64,000 nt of DNA from Lophium mytilinum (Eukaryota; Ascomycota; Dothideomycetes; Mytilinidiales; Mytilinidiaceae): assembly GCA_010093605.1 (NCBI GenBank), contig MU004189.1:937834-1001833 (forward strand), written 5' to 3'. Position numbers and translations under genes: made by a program. The notes beneath the pieces were generated by a model. The model was not told the origin of the DNA. It saw only the letters and a list, made by a program, of their open reading frames with translations, and searched no databases. Position 1 is the stretch's first letter. Every line of letters begins with the position of its first letter. Below are positions 12,886 through 24,479 of this stretch, one piece after another.

Positions 12886-13605
12886 ATGAGCAACAACGAT
12901 GCTCCGCCCGACACCGCCGACCTGCAATATGTGCAGTATGAAGGCTCCAAGGAAGCGACCTACCTCCCCGCCATCCGCCAGCTGATCTCTAAGGACCTCT
13001 CCGAGCCCTACAGCATCTATGTATACCGATACTTCCTCTACCAATGGGGCGAGTTATGCTACATGGTACTATCTCAGCCCGCCCATGGCTCTCTGATGAA
13101 TGGAACCGCAAAGTTCTGACTCGCTCCGCAGGCCCTGGAATCCACCAGCCTCATCGGCGTCGTCGTATGCAAGCTTGAGCACCACCGCAGTGGTACCTTT
13201 CGCGGATATATCGCTATGCTGGCAGTACAAGAAACTCACAGGGGAAAGGGCATAGCTACGAAGCTCGTGAGCATGGCGATTGACGCCATGACTGCCCGAA
13301 ATGCCGACGAGGTACTACAACCCACCACCTTATACCCCTGGCGGACTGTACTGAGTCTCTCTTAGATCGTCCTCGAAACTGAAGTCACGAATACGGCTTC
13401 CCTAAAGCTTTACGAGCGCCTCGGCTTCCTACGCAGCAAGCGCTTGCACCGCTACTATCTGAACGGCAACACGGCCTTTCGCCTGATCCTCTATCTGAAA
13501 CCCGGTACAGCAACAAAAGGCGCACAGCAGCTGGGCGATTCTGGAGAAATGCCGCCGCAACAGCATCTTGAGCCTGGGTATGGCCCTAGTGTTGCGCCAG
13601 TATGA
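12886..13605 (+). CDS. naa30: N-alpha-acetyltransferase 30, NatC catalytic subunit
   Basis: Acetylates nascent N-termini such as Met-Leu/Ile/Phe/Trp on the ribosome as the catalytic part of NatC. Exons 12886-13065, 13132-13311 and 13366-13605 give 199 aa. The GNAT fold is clear: [16 protein letters not shown], then [33 protein letters not shown] with the acetyl-CoA-binding R/QxxGxG/A motif as HRGKGIA, and [20 protein letters not shown]. Both introns have GT-AG ends and phase 0. The C-terminal tail after LILYLK is Pro/Gly/Gln-rich and not conserved in my recollection. The yeast homologue is Mak3. The divergent neighbour is LRO1. Confidence 0.94.
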
Positions 13606-14156
13606 GTAGGCCGAGATATCTCGTGATTTGACAATGATTCACAGACGTCGGAGGAGCGATTGCATGACTTGAGATATACCCAGCATTGCATTTTTGGCGT
13701 TGAGGCATTTAGGAGCGAGAATATGATACGTTTTTAGGGACAATGAACAACTCTACAGTTTCAGCCAACCACAGGCATGACGAACTACCAGCGACGATAC
13801 GCTCTTGAACAGCACCACCGTGGAATACTATTTCTTACCTGAATGCGAGACAAGCATCTGCTTCCTTCTTTGATGATTGTTGAAAGGGGGAATGCAATTT
13901 CACAAAGTAGCGACGCGTGAGCTTCAGCAACACTGATCAATCAACTGACCAGCCAACCCTTCACTTTAATCAAAAGAAATCAGCTCTCCGAGCAGTCTTA
14001 GCCCGTCGAACTTCGAAACACAACAGCCAAACAAAAATGTCGCTATCGGGCATGCCTGTGCCGCGTTCTCCTTCTCCACGAGCTCAAAAAGAATGCTGAA
14101 CACCCCATTCACCACACCACTCTGTAGGCTAACCCAAAAGCAAAAGAAACTTTGCA
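13606..14156. other. Intergenic region 13.6-14.2 kb
   Basis: 3' flank of NAA30 and of the tRNA gene. There is no ORF with coding character. Confidence 0.6.
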
Positions 14157-14250
14157 TGGACTTGCTGGGAATCGAACCCAGGACCTTTCCCAGACGGTAC
14201 GCAGTGCTATGCAATGCTAAGGGAAAATTATACCACTAAACCACAAGCCC
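14157..14250 (-). tRNA. tRNA-Ala (AGC) with a 22-nt intron
   Basis: On the minus strand the gene starts GGGCTTG and ends CAAGTCC plus discriminator A, forming a complete 7-bp acceptor stem. It has the T-arm consensus GGTTCGATTCC and the anticodon arm TTCCC/GGGAA. The loop reads TTAGCA, so the anticodon is AGC. A 22-nt insert follows position 37 (from TTGCATAGC to GTACCGTC), the canonical tRNA intron site. Without it the molecule is 72 nt. The third acceptor pair is G-T, the G3:U70 wobble that marks tRNA-Ala for alanyl-tRNA synthetase, which supports the anticodon reading. The D-arm (GTTTAGTGGTATAAT) resembles those of tRNA-Gly and tRNA-Pro more than usual tRNA-Ala. B-box sequence is present; the CCA end is not encoded, as expected in eukaryotes. 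Confidence 0.93.
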
Positions 14251-15565
14251 AGGATATGGTGGATTGTAATCCACCGTTTGAATTGGAAACTAGTGAAAAT
14301 AATCTCAATATGATCAAAATACGAATTCTGACGTTGAAGCAATACCATCAAAGCGTATAATGAAAGCAAATTCCACTATGCAGCAAGGATTAGGATGTGT
14401 GCCGAGAGGAGGGGCAGAGTTAAGACAACCACATTAAGCTTAGAGCTCCGCGGGGGAGAACTTCATTCAACATGTCCCACTTTCAGACTGCTTTCTTATC
14501 CTCCGAGGACAAAGATAAAGCCCGCAGTACACCATTATCATATTGGCTGGATCAGAACACATGCGCCGCATCGGTTTGGAACCGCGTTCAATTAGGACAC
14601 GATCCTGCTTCCACAAGCTCACTCAGTCTGACCTAGTCTAGATAGGGCAATTGAAGTTCTCGATACTTCGCGTATTCTCTCTGTCGAGCTGACCACATTC
14701 ACCACGCTAAACCAACTTCATTCTTACACCGCACAATCTGAAAGCCAAGGAGACCGCAGGATCAGGCCTTGGACCGGAACCGGAATACGTTGATTCCTTG
14801 CCCAGGCTACTAGGGAAGAAGCGAGCTGTCCGCCAGCCGAGAAGCCGCCAAGAAGAAGACCTGAGCCAATGGTGCCATCAAAAGCATGAGCATTTCTGTG
14901 CGCCTGATTTCAGATGAGTGATGTGTAGCGGTACGGGATCGGGGGTCTTACCACTGCCCATTTATCGAACTCTCCAGCTGCATCACTTCTTAGCTTCTTT
15001 CTTAACGCCATGACACCCTCCGCAGATATACTTGGGTTATTCAACACTGACGACAACGATATATATACAATCACTGCTTTATCGAAGAATCAGATACTCT
15101 CGAAGAATCAGATATCCAACACTAAGAGGATCTGCAGTCAATGGGATGAGTAAGTAGACACCGTCATCTGCAACACTTCTGCTCACATAGCGCATTAGGT
15201 TCGTAAAGACGTTTCGACTACCAGATAGCCTTTTGGGATTTTCCGCGCCTCCAACATGCAAACAACTGACTATTTTCTTCCTTCACGTTGCACGAACCTC
15301 GAAGGGCACGATCAGGAAACAGCCCACAGTCCAATATCTGCAAAAACTTTGGATGTTCGTTAAGAAGTTGGTCAGAGAGCGCACTGACTTTCGTTATCCA
15401 AAAGCGGACACCTTACTTCGTGCGCATAGTATATAGTTCAGCCGTAGAGAGCCTTACGCTTAACACGCCTCATAATAAAATTTTGTCTTTAACAACTTGA
15501 TGCGCCCGTACTCCGTGCCCGTGACGCACGCTCGCGTCCCTCACAGAAGGGGAATGTAAGGCGGA
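14251..15565. other. Intergenic region 14.3-15.6 kb
   Basis: No recognisable gene. There is a short direct repeat of about 18 bases (GAAGAATCAGATA core) at roughly 15083-15117. The 5' flank of the tRNA gene lies at the left end. The remainder looks like unique, moderately AT-rich spacer. Confidence 0.5.
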
Positions 15566-17107
15566 CTATTTACTAACAGGCGGAATTCCTGTATCATCTG
15601 ACCGAAGTCTATCGTAATCTTGCGAGGCCTCCTCTTTAATTATAAGCTCAGCATTGTTGCCCACCAGCAGCCGAAGCTTTTCCTTGGCCGCCGACGGAAA
15701 AGCAATCCGAGCCCTAACAATCTCGAAATTCAGACTGTCATGCGGACGATACGCTACATCATATTCCGTATCCGGCTCAGCCAGCTCTTCTTCAGTCGGC
15801 GGGCGATCCCTATAGAACCGCTTTGTGTTCCGGCCCACGCCACGAATCTCCATGCGTCTCATAAGCAGCCACGGAGCCTCGAGCAATACCGGGAGGATCC
15901 AATTCCGGAAAAGTCGGTCCATGGGGCGGTGCTCGCTTGACGGCCTGCCACGGCAATAGGCCCTCGTCCCAGCTAGCTCGTTGCGGTTCGGGCCTTGCTC
16001 GAAGAAGAAATATTGGAGGGTAGGGCGGACAGATGCAAGGAAGCGCGCCCAGCAAGAGTATAGACGATTGTCACGCGGGTTTTCGCTATACTCTTCGTAT
16101 TCGCCAACCGTCCCGATCCGTAGAGAAGTGAGTGAAGAGCAACAGCCGACGATCGGATCGAGTGCGCCAACCATCACCCTCGTGTTTACCACGACGCTTA
16201 AAGTTGACTCGTGTTGTTCGAAGTATTTAGCCAAGGCGCGAAGATGACTGAGTTTTGGCAGCGGTGGTTCTGTATCCGCCCATTGCATTAGATTGTCCAG
16301 CTCTAGGGTCTGCAGGCGGTGCGCCGACGAATTGGGGTATGAAGCGTCTCCAAGGATGCAGCCGACAAATTCAAGAGTCATACGGCCAACTAAGCGAACT
16401 GAAGTCGCCGATCGAAAGAGTGGACCCGGAAGAGTAACTTCTCTCCATGACCTAATCAAGTTAGAGATGTCGTGTCATGGGAGGACCTGCCGCACCTAAT
16501 ACAACAAATATCGATTCTCGTGACCTTGGTAAAGCTCCGGAATGTCTGCCAAAGAGGTTCTGGCTCCTTATTAGCGATTGTTGCCAGCAACAGCGTTAGA
16601 TGACTTGCCATCCTCAGGTACAAAATCCAATTCCTCTTCATCGGATTCGCTTTCACGGCCGCTATCTAATAGACCCAACTCCTCGCTCTCGTCCAACTGG
16701 CCGTAATCCGTGAGAAGAGTCCATTGCAATTTGCGCACATGCTCTCCGTAAGCGGGTGCCTTGTTCAACGTTTCAATAAACTTTCTTTGCTTTTGAAATA
16801 CTTTCTCGTCAAGATCCGTGAATTCTCTGGAGACAAAATGTGGAGGGACAAGAACCGTAGGTACCCCAAGAGGCTCGCATTCTATGTCGGCATTGTGGGA
16901 GCTAAGGTCAATTTCGCGATACAGCTCAGGCACCTAAGAGCTATTAGTAGAAGCTCGGAACTTATCGAGGACGCGCATGTATACCCAACTATCGCGCACG
17001 AAGCGACAGGTTTCGCAAAGGTGCTTGATATCCGCGGTCGCGCACAGTCTTATAATGGTGCCCAGCACTTCTGCTGGCAGTTCTAGGATTGAAGTGAAAT
17101 GGTCCAT
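15566..17107 (-). CDS. F-box protein with divergent C-terminal repeat region
   Basis: Minus-strand exons 17107-16985, 16933-16622, 16566-16496 and 16451-15566 encode 463 aa. The N-terminus is a short F-box (ILELPAEVLGTIIRLCATADIKHL, then CETCRFVRDSW), expected to bind Skp1 in an SCF ubiquitin ligase. The rest is typical of fungal F-box proteins with weak leucine-rich repeats: VPELYREIDLSSHN, EPEPLWQTFRSFTKV, SWREVTLPGPLF and LQTLELDNL. All introns are short (51, 55 and 44 nt). The second, 16621-16567, ends AAG and was chosen because it restores frame between two homologous blocks; the third has a textbook CTAAC branch site. An acidic stretch (ESESDEEELDF) precedes intron 2. The ubiquitination target is unknown. 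Confidence 0.8.
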
Positions 17108-18200
17108 AAGACAGACCCAAACTCGTCCTCTGCAGTTTTAACGTGGTCCTTTCCGTAAATGTCCCTTAGAAACTTTTGGGACTCGAGAAGTTGGGGTATA
17201 TCGTGAGGGTCGGCAGCGTAAACGGCGAGTGAAGTATCGCGAGAATCCAGAAGACTGGGAGTTTCGGAGCTTCTAGTCCACACGTCATGGGTCGGAATTG
17301 ATAATACCATGCCGGTATAGACGAGCAAGATGAATCGGAAATGTAATTTTGAATAGAGAGAAAGGTAGAAGACTTCGCCAGGGCGACTGGCCGGCGTCTT
17401 TTAAAATCGTCCCTCCGGAAAGGCACGTATGTCAATGCGTCCAGTCTACCTTGTATGCTTGTCACACATAGGAAGGACTGCGGTAGAATCCTACAGGATC
17501 AGAGGAAGAAGGCACGGAGTTTTATGCGGATCGATAAGTGTGGAAATCTGTTGGAGCCACAGAGAGGAGACTGCGGATCGGCACAATGGACTTGAGTAAA
17601 ATTCCGCAAAAGCAGACGAACAAGCCGTCGAATTTCATTTGGATCCAGAAAGCCAAAGACTGGTTCGAAGAAACCTAACCGTGCCACGGGGTGACTGAAG
17701 ATGTCCAGTGGAGGCAGTGAAAATGCCACGCACAGCCAAGCTCAAGATATAGCATGTGTATGTGGAGAGAAGGCAGAAGAGACCAGTGCTGTCAAAAGAG
17801 ACTGTGGCAGCTGGAACTTCCCACAAAGTTGGTGTTTTGTGGACGTACGAGGATGACGTCGATCACTGTTCTCATTGGTCGCCTCTGATCGGGACCATAT
17901 GCCTTCCCACCAGGGGTTGAACTAGATTGATTCAACACTGTTTAAGGTGCTTTAATGCATATCCGATGTCTCAACACTGCGCTTTTCGGCATTCTAGTAA
18001 ATCTCAATTTCCCCCTAAACAATGTTATCGATGTTTCAGTTTCGATGGCGGACATATGGCATCAGGGCATTATCAATTGAGCATGTAGTAGAATCAGCGG
18101 CCTAAATAATTTTTTGCAGACATTCGATACCAAGTCTTCGAAATGAAACGAAAAGAGATGTGACAACAAGATCCAAAAGTAAGCGCGAGCTCAAAACACA
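17108..18200. other. Intergenic region 17.1-18.2 kb
   Basis: Several minus-strand frames of 60-100 codons lie here, but none shows a family motif or joins into a longer model. The region contains the promoter of the F-box gene (right of 17107) and the 3' flank of the secreted protein gene. Confidence 0.45.
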
Positions 18201-19818
18201 TCAGTTGTCACCGTTGACGTTCCCCCACGCATCTCCTGGGACGATCTCGCTATAAGCGCTTTGAGCATTTTGATACGTAGTGCAAAGACCCGTGTTGCCG
18301 TCAAAGACATACACATTGCAAAACAACTGCGCATCGCAGTAGTTGACGCAGTCCTGCAAAGTGGCCTGGGTACTTGAACTCATTGAGGTTTGACCGCTGA
18401 AATTGTCGAGGGACTGGTCGCAGTGATTGTAGTAGTAATAATTGGCTGGAATGGGAACGTAAGCTTGTGTGCGAGAGAAAAGGCAGGTACCGGACTGGCG
18501 GGTGGAGAGATAGGCAGGGAGGGTAGAGCAAGTACGGGTGTAAGTGTTGGAAGTGGAATGGTAGAACTTACCCCCATAATAGTAGCCGTCGTGGCAGCCG
18601 GCCAAACAGCCCGCAGACTCAGTCGCGGTGCCGCCGTCAACTGTAGTCGTAGCCTGGTCGTTTTCCGTCACTGTGGCTGCGACCTCTGTCGTGGTTGTAG
18701 TGTCGGTGAAGACGGTATCTGTAGCTTCGAAGTCAATTGTCACGGTCGCTGCGATGCCAGTAGTGGCAGTGATGGAAACGGTGGCTAGGGCTACGGTTCC
18801 GGTGGTGACCGTCGCGCATGGCTGGGCGGTTTCAATACACGAGCAGACAGTGCTGATGACGCTGTTGGCTGCGGACGCTAGGCTGGAGAGTAAGCTTGCC
18901 TTCGCGTCGCCCTTGCTCGTCGTCGGTGTAGCAGAAGTGGATTTCAGGGTCGAGGTAGATTTCGCGGTTGAGGTAGACTTTGGTGTTGAAGTTGACTTGG
19001 GCGTAGAAGTCGACTTGGGCGTAGAAGTCGACTTGGGCGTAGAAGTTGATTTGGACGTAGACGTTGACTTGGGTACAGCACGCGCGTCGTAGCGTCCGGC
19101 TCCTCTCTTGGTAACTCTCAGTGAAGTCGAAGCGGCAGATGATGTTGTCGAGGGCACAGATATTTGTTCCAGTACAATGAACTCTCGTTTCTGCAAGTCC
19201 TCATTGGCGACATCGCGCCTCTGCATCTTAGGAGCCTAGGGCAAGGATTTTCAGACTCGTTCGACGTTGGACTGATACTTAGAATCATTAGGAAAACTTA
19301 CATTCCCGTCAACTGTGCAAATGGTACTTGTTGAGTCGTAGGTTGTGACGGTAGAAGTGTCCGTGAAATCTGTAATGGTCACTGTGGCGGTCGTGTCCGT
19401 CTCTGGGAATCATCATGATCAGCTTTATTCTGCGTCGGGGTCTAGGATAATGGGGAAAATTACCCGTCTCAGTGGCTGTAGTTGAGGTTATGGTAGTTGT
19501 ATCTGTTGCCACCGACACAGTTATGGTGTCTAAGGGTCATTGCTGTCAGTATGAGCCGACCAGGGGGGTTGGATACTGACCTGTGGTAACGGTGGCTGTG
19601 GCAACAGTAAGGGAAACAACGCTTTGCGAAGTAATTGTTGTAGTTGCAGTGCACGGCTTGAGGGGAAACTTTGAGGAGCAGAACGATTGGGCTGGCACAT
19701 ATATAGATAACGGGGTAAAGAAAGAATAAGGTGCTTGAGTGCACACATTACCAGCCGCGGACACGGCTGTGATGGCAACGGCGCTGAGTGAAGAAACGAG
19801 CAAGGCAAGATGCACCAT
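18201..19818 (-). CDS. Secreted Ser/Thr-rich protein with KSTSTP repeats and Cys-rich PAN-like C-terminus
   Basis: Minus-strand exons 19818-19581, 19529-19464, 19402-19302 and 19235-18201 encode 479 aa. The start gives a clear signal peptide (MVHLALLVSSLSAVAITAVS). A Thr-rich region (TTTITSTTATET) follows, then about eight six-residue KSTSTP-type repeats, a second Thr-rich part, and a Cys-containing C-terminus. The tail around QATLQDCVNYCDAQLFCNVYVF resembles the PAN/apple fold, which binds protein or carbohydrate. The Ser/Thr content predicts heavy O-glycosylation and cell-wall or surface localisation. No GPI signal is obvious at the C-terminus. A perfect GTAAGT donor at 18571 and an acceptor ending at 18446 lie inside the last exon, 126 bases apart and in frame, so a shorter isoform is possible. 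I do not know its function. Confidence 0.75.
18934..19077 (-). repeat. 18-bp coding minisatellite, eight units
   Basis: Eight consecutive 18-base units (top-strand form close to GAAGTCGACTTGGGCGTA) encode the KSTSTP/S/K/A/L hexapeptides of the secreted protein. The central units are nearly identical and the outer ones diverge. Eighteen bases keeps frame, so copy number can change without breaking the gene. Confidence 0.9.
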
Positions 19819-21377
19819 TTTGATTGACTAAACGGGAGTGATATGGAGAAAACGAATTGGAATACCAAAAGAGACCACACGGAAGAACAGTTGATGCCGT
19901 TCATGAGTGTTTATGAACAGCGCTGCAATATGACTAGCTCATGCCGGTCCTCAGCTGGAATTTGGAGCTCAACAGTTCCATGCTTGTGGCTAACTTCAAC
20001 ACCGAGTAGAAAGTCCAGATGAGATCCAAAGTAGAGGAGCTGGAAGGAATTCAGGCAGGAGTGTCACACACTAACGCACTGATCGGACCTTTCAAGGTGC
20101 GGAGGAGACCTAGCTAAGGATTAAGCGCAAGCGACGCAGAGCTGTCTGATGGTGGCTGAATTTCCCGTTGCTGGAAGCTCGATCGGGAATTGAAGCTACA
20201 GGGTTGTGCAAAGGCCATGGCCGCTCTAGAGTCACACGTTATGTCGGTGACATCAACGTGGCTTCGCTTGACCATTTCAGACGCCTAACCTTGGTGTTGC
20301 TAGTAGATCCTTCTAGTACCGCAACGTAGTTCTGGGTCTAGATTGAGCTGTCAATTACGGAAGGGGCTTGGCAAGCTTCCATTCAGCACTAGAGTATGCA
20401 GTGAGCTAGTACGCTAAAGCAAGCTTGATATATAGCCCTACCGAGCGTGGCGTTTTCCATACCTTTGCACTCGCGAGAGAAGACGGCATAGACAAGAACC
20501 TTTTGCGAAGTCTTTTGCATTGCCCTCTGATTAGCCGAACGAGTTGGCCTTTTTCTTACCCCATCCTCAACAATGTGTTTTCAGCGCTTGGGAATGCGAT
20601 GACATTTTGAAGTAGCGGGATCAGCTAGACGTGCCGTCTTCTTTCGGAAAGTCTGAAATCCACTATTGGCGCACTATTTTAACATGCATCTCCTAGCGTA
20701 TCATGTCGCCGGAAGATAGAGGCCATACTTTGCTGGGTTAGGGGATCTACTAGCGATTCATTTGAAACAAGGCAGTAGGAGGGCTGAAAGATACTTCAGC
20801 ACATACCGAGGGATAAGAGAGCTGAACGACAGCCTGGCGTCAATTGTAAGCCTGCAGGCCTTGCTGCAGTGCTGGGAAGTCACCATTGGCCGTGTGTCGG
20901 GCGTAGCGCAAGCATTCATGAAGGTTGCCACGCGCATTGGTACCTCTGATCAACGCGAGCTACTTGTACAAGGGGGTAACCTAAGCGGGCCGCCAGCGCT
21001 CCTGCTAGCGTTGGGGTAGCTTTAGCCATATCGAGCGTAGCTTTTTAAGCAGTACTCTGTGAGTTACAAATATAACCGAAGCTGCCAGACTAGGTAGGCC
21101 ATATATACAAACAAAAAAGAGAAGAAAATAGCTTGGTATGCCAGGCCGAATCTCATACGCCGGAACCGTAGCAGTCATTCACCTCTCCTTCTTCGCTAGT
21201 TCTATCCAGTCCTTCGAGATCCGGGAACCCGGCTCTCTTTCCGTGAGCGTGAACTTGCGTAATCTCTTCATCGCCACGCGGGCTGGAACCATGAGAAGAT
21301 TGGCAGCGCTCTTGGTGTCTCTCGAGATACAATCTCTTACTCTCTTCGAAAGACTACCTGGACTCCTCAAAAGCAGA
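19819..21377. other. Intergenic region 19.8-21.4 kb
   Basis: Upstream of the secreted protein gene and left flank of the transposase remnant. There are short ORFs only, without recognisable motifs. A minor AT-rich patch precedes 21130. I could not find terminal inverted repeats for the transposon here by eye. Confidence 0.45.
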
Positions 21378-21860
21378 GAGGAATGGAAGCCGAATATTGA
21401 TACGCTAACACGACAGCGCCTTATTACCCGCGCTAAGTTTGATCGGTTCCACCCACGGAAGCCATTTGAAGAGATTGCTGTCTTAGAAGGGTCTCTGCCT
21501 GCAAGCGATCCTTATATAACGCCTTCGAAAAGGAGGGCTACTTTCGCCGCATTGCCACAGAAAAGCCCTTTATTCCACCTGAACAACGAGATGCCAGGCT
21601 AAGATGGGCTTATTCTCATCTTGAACGAACTCCTGAAATGTGCGCAGCGGTAATATGGACTGATGAGGCGTCTATTCTAACCGGTGGAGGCCAGATCTTC
21701 GTCACTAGAAGCGCTGAGGAGAATCACGATATTGATTGTTGTGTCCCTAAATTTAAAGGCTATCCAAGCTAGATGATCCACGGTAGTATCTCCTATAGTA
21801 ATAAAGGGCCTTTAGTTGTTTTTGAGGAGGATTGTCCATTCAACTTGGCTATAAAAGGAA
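21378..21860 (+). mobile_element. Decayed Tc1/mariner-type DNA transposon (transposase fragment)
   Basis: Translations from two frames give the typical order of a fungal Tc1/mariner transposase. A helix-turn-helix-like part ends in KEGYFRRIATEKPFIPPEQ. Next come ARLRWAYSHLERTPE and the first catalytic aspartate block AAVIWTDEASILTGGGQ, then VPKFKGYPS and MIHGSISYSNKGPLVVFEE. The copy is dead: one in-frame TAG lies at 21770-21772 between VPKFKGYPS and MIHGSISY, the frame changes near 21470-21490, and the second Asp and final Asp/Glu blocks are missing at the 3' end. I saw no flanking inverted repeats or TA duplication. The next gene begins about 110 bases downstream. Confidence 0.75.
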
Positions 21861-21974
21861 GTGTAAGCCTGAAGGCACCAATCAACGCAGGACTTGATAA
21901 GGGGCCCAAGCTTCTCGCAGCGTTAATCAATGCGCGCCGCCTCGCCTTTGCCGCTCACAATCATCGTCGATAAT

Positions 21975-23780
21975 ATGTTAACAAAAGGCATTGCCCGATC
22001 AACTTCCCGCTTATATGTTCTATCGATCAACCCCTCCGTTCGTCTCGCAGCCCGAAGATCACTGTCAACCACGATACTACGCAAAGCACCTCAAACTTCA
22101 GCACGCAGATTGGGTGAATATTACTTTTCTATAGCTCACTAAAAAATGTTCACTGATCTGGTTTGCGCAGATATTTCCGATGATGTATCCTTATTTTCGT
22201 ACACCTCAGGGCGCTATCTGTTCAACGAGAACTTGAGGTTGGAGGAACGTCATGTAAAGTTCAACGTTGAAGCCTTGCAGCGTGCAGCCGAAGCCTCCGT
22301 TGGCAATAAACATGGCAAGAGTGTCAGCACGAAAAAACTAGCCGAGGGAGGCTTTAATCGAATCTTTATCCTCGAATTCCCGGACGGTTTTGAAGTGATC
22401 GCCAAGATCCCATACCACATAGCCCGACCAGAACATTTCGCCACAGCTAGTGAGGCCGCCACGCTTACGTTCCTTCGGTTGAAAGGCATACCGGTCCCGG
22501 AAGTATATAGCTACTCCGCAACGGTGGAGAATCCCGTCGGGACCGAATATATCCTCATGGAGAAAGCTCCCGGGGTCTGCCTCGCATCTAAATGGTTGGA
22601 TCTCCAAGACATCGAAATACGAAGACTTGTGCATAGCTTCGTTGAAGCCGAAAAAAAGTTATTCGAGATCCCTTTCAGCGCCACAGGTAGCTTGTACTTC
22701 AAGAAGGACATTCCATCTAGTACACAGGCTCCACTGTATACAGGAGAACATGCTACGGAAGAAAATCAATTCTGCATCGGGCCTATCGCCGACTATATGT
22801 TTTGGTATGGTAGAAGAGCTAGGTTGAAGCTAAACCGCGGACCATGGAAAAACCACGTTGATTACCTTCAGTCGATAGCGCAGAGAGAGATAGACTGGAC
22901 GCAACTTTACGGCGGACCGATGGAACCCGACTTCCCCCACAACGATTTGGGACTAGGACTTCAACGTCCAGAAGACTATCTCAAGCTTTTAGAATGCTAT
23001 CAGCTGTTGACGCCACACCTGCTACCAAAAGATCCCGCGCACGCCTTTAACCAGCCTACTCTTCGTCACCCTGACCTCACCCCCGGCAACATATTTATAA
23101 CGCCCGAGACAGGCCGGGTCTCATGTCTTATTGATTGGCAGCACGCCATCGTCCAGCCGCAGCTCCTCGCCGCTGGCTACCCTCGCGCATTCGAGAATCC
23201 AGACGATGAGCTTTCCCCCGAGTTGATAGAACCTAAGTTTCCAGAGGAACTAGCATCCTTGCAAGAGGAAGAGAGAGTGGCGGCGCGCGAGCTCTATCGT
23301 CGGCGGCTCCTCTTCTTCGGTTACCGAGTGATGAACGGCCATTTCAACCAGCCCCACATCGCGGCCCTTCGTGACCCCCTTCTTCTCGGTCGCCAGATGC
23401 TCGTGGATAGGGCCGGCCGTCAGTGGGAAGGCAATCTCACAACGCTCAAAGGAGCTGTTGTACGTTCGGCCCGGTTCTGGGAGCACTTGCCCGATGTTGA
23501 GGATGTCAAGTGCCCAGTACAGTATGATCAAACTGAACTGGACGAGTTCGCAGAGCATGAGGACGGCTGGCTGAAGATGAGCATAGCGGTGGAGCAATGG
23601 AGGAAGAGGGTCTGTAATATGAACGAGGAAGGCTGGGTCCGAAATGAGGATTATCAGGAAGCAAAGAAGCAACTTGCGGAGCTGAAGGAAGAGATTCGAC
23701 TGCAATGTGAAGGAGACGAGGAAGATATTCAAGCGTTCCGGACAGGCTGGCCATTCCGAGACCGCGAACAAATTGATTGA
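21975..23780 (+). CDS. AIM9-like mitochondrial phosphotransferase-family protein
   Basis: Exons 21975-22113 and 22171-23780 give 582 aa; the 57-nt intron has a CACTGAT branch-like site. Exon 1 encodes a basic, Ser/Arg-rich leader (MLTKGIARSTSRLYV, then RLAARRSLSTTILRKA) typical of mitochondrial import, which supports the upstream start over the internal ATG at 22146. The body is an aminoglycoside-phosphotransferase-like (APH) kinase fold. It shows KLAEGGFNRIFILEF (glycine-rich loop), VIAKIPY (lysine), HPDLTPGNIFI (catalytic HxDxxxxN) and CLIDWQHA (metal-binding Asp). Yeast AIM9/FMP29 relatives are mitochondrial, but their substrate is not established. The C-terminus is Glu/Lys-rich and helical. 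It lies just downstream of the transposon remnant. Confidence 0.88.
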
Positions 23781-24479
23781 AACTTGAGAGGGTTTGTTTC
23801 TTACAGCGCTTCTACTTTCTCGCTTCTTTCTTTAGCCTTTCAATGCTCCTTATTGGGTGAACGACTTATTAAGAGTGACATTCCTGATATCTGAATGAGT
23901 CATGAAATCAAAGAGCTAGTAAGCATCTCACCAAAGTGCGACGTTGGTAGCCGCCTCAATTCTCTTCGCCGATTACCTCCGCGGCCTAACTGCCTTTGGT
24001 CCATCCTTTTGATCTCCGGTTATATAGTTTTATCCTCGAGTCCCTTCTATAGCTTATCGAAGCACTGTAACTTACTCCTTCCATTCCTGATATCGCGCCA
24101 TCAAGCGCTGCTAACATAACCCACTATGGCTCTACGGGGCTGGTTGCACGGTCCTGTTCTTCCCAGAATCGAAATACGCCAATGTATTCTCCACAAGGCA
24201 CTGTATCAGCGGACGTATTCGGTGATTCCAGTTTTAAATATATGATTGTCTATGATTCTATCCCGTACTAACGGCGCTGTTGAATCCTAACCCCATGTTT
24301 GCTAGGCTTACTTACTGTCAAAGGCAAACCCGCAACTAGCGCGCTGGCAAAAATAAAACACGCCAACCCGAAAGTCGTAGTACTGTCCTGAAGAGAAATG
24401 GAACGCGGAGTTACCAGGATATGGAAGCCCAAGGTAGCTTGAATTCCATGATAACTATATTGATAGTGATGGCGAATAC
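23781..24479. other. Intergenic region 23.8-24.5 kb, convergent gene ends
   Basis: 3' flanks of the AIM9-like (+) and PD-(D/E)XK-like (-) genes. One hydrophobic minus-strand frame at 24268-24507 overlaps the end of the latter but has no supporting motif. I see no terminator element that can be defined. Confidence 0.5.

Noticed and set aside
17083-17328. 81-codon minus-strand frame as the first exon of the F-box gene
   Set aside because: The F-box itself starts at an ATG at 17107 in another frame that reads directly into the family's motifs.
22146-22170. Start of the AIM9-like gene at the internal ATG (22146)
   Set aside because: It lies inside an intron with good splice signals. The upstream exon supplies a mitochondrial presequence and joins in phase.
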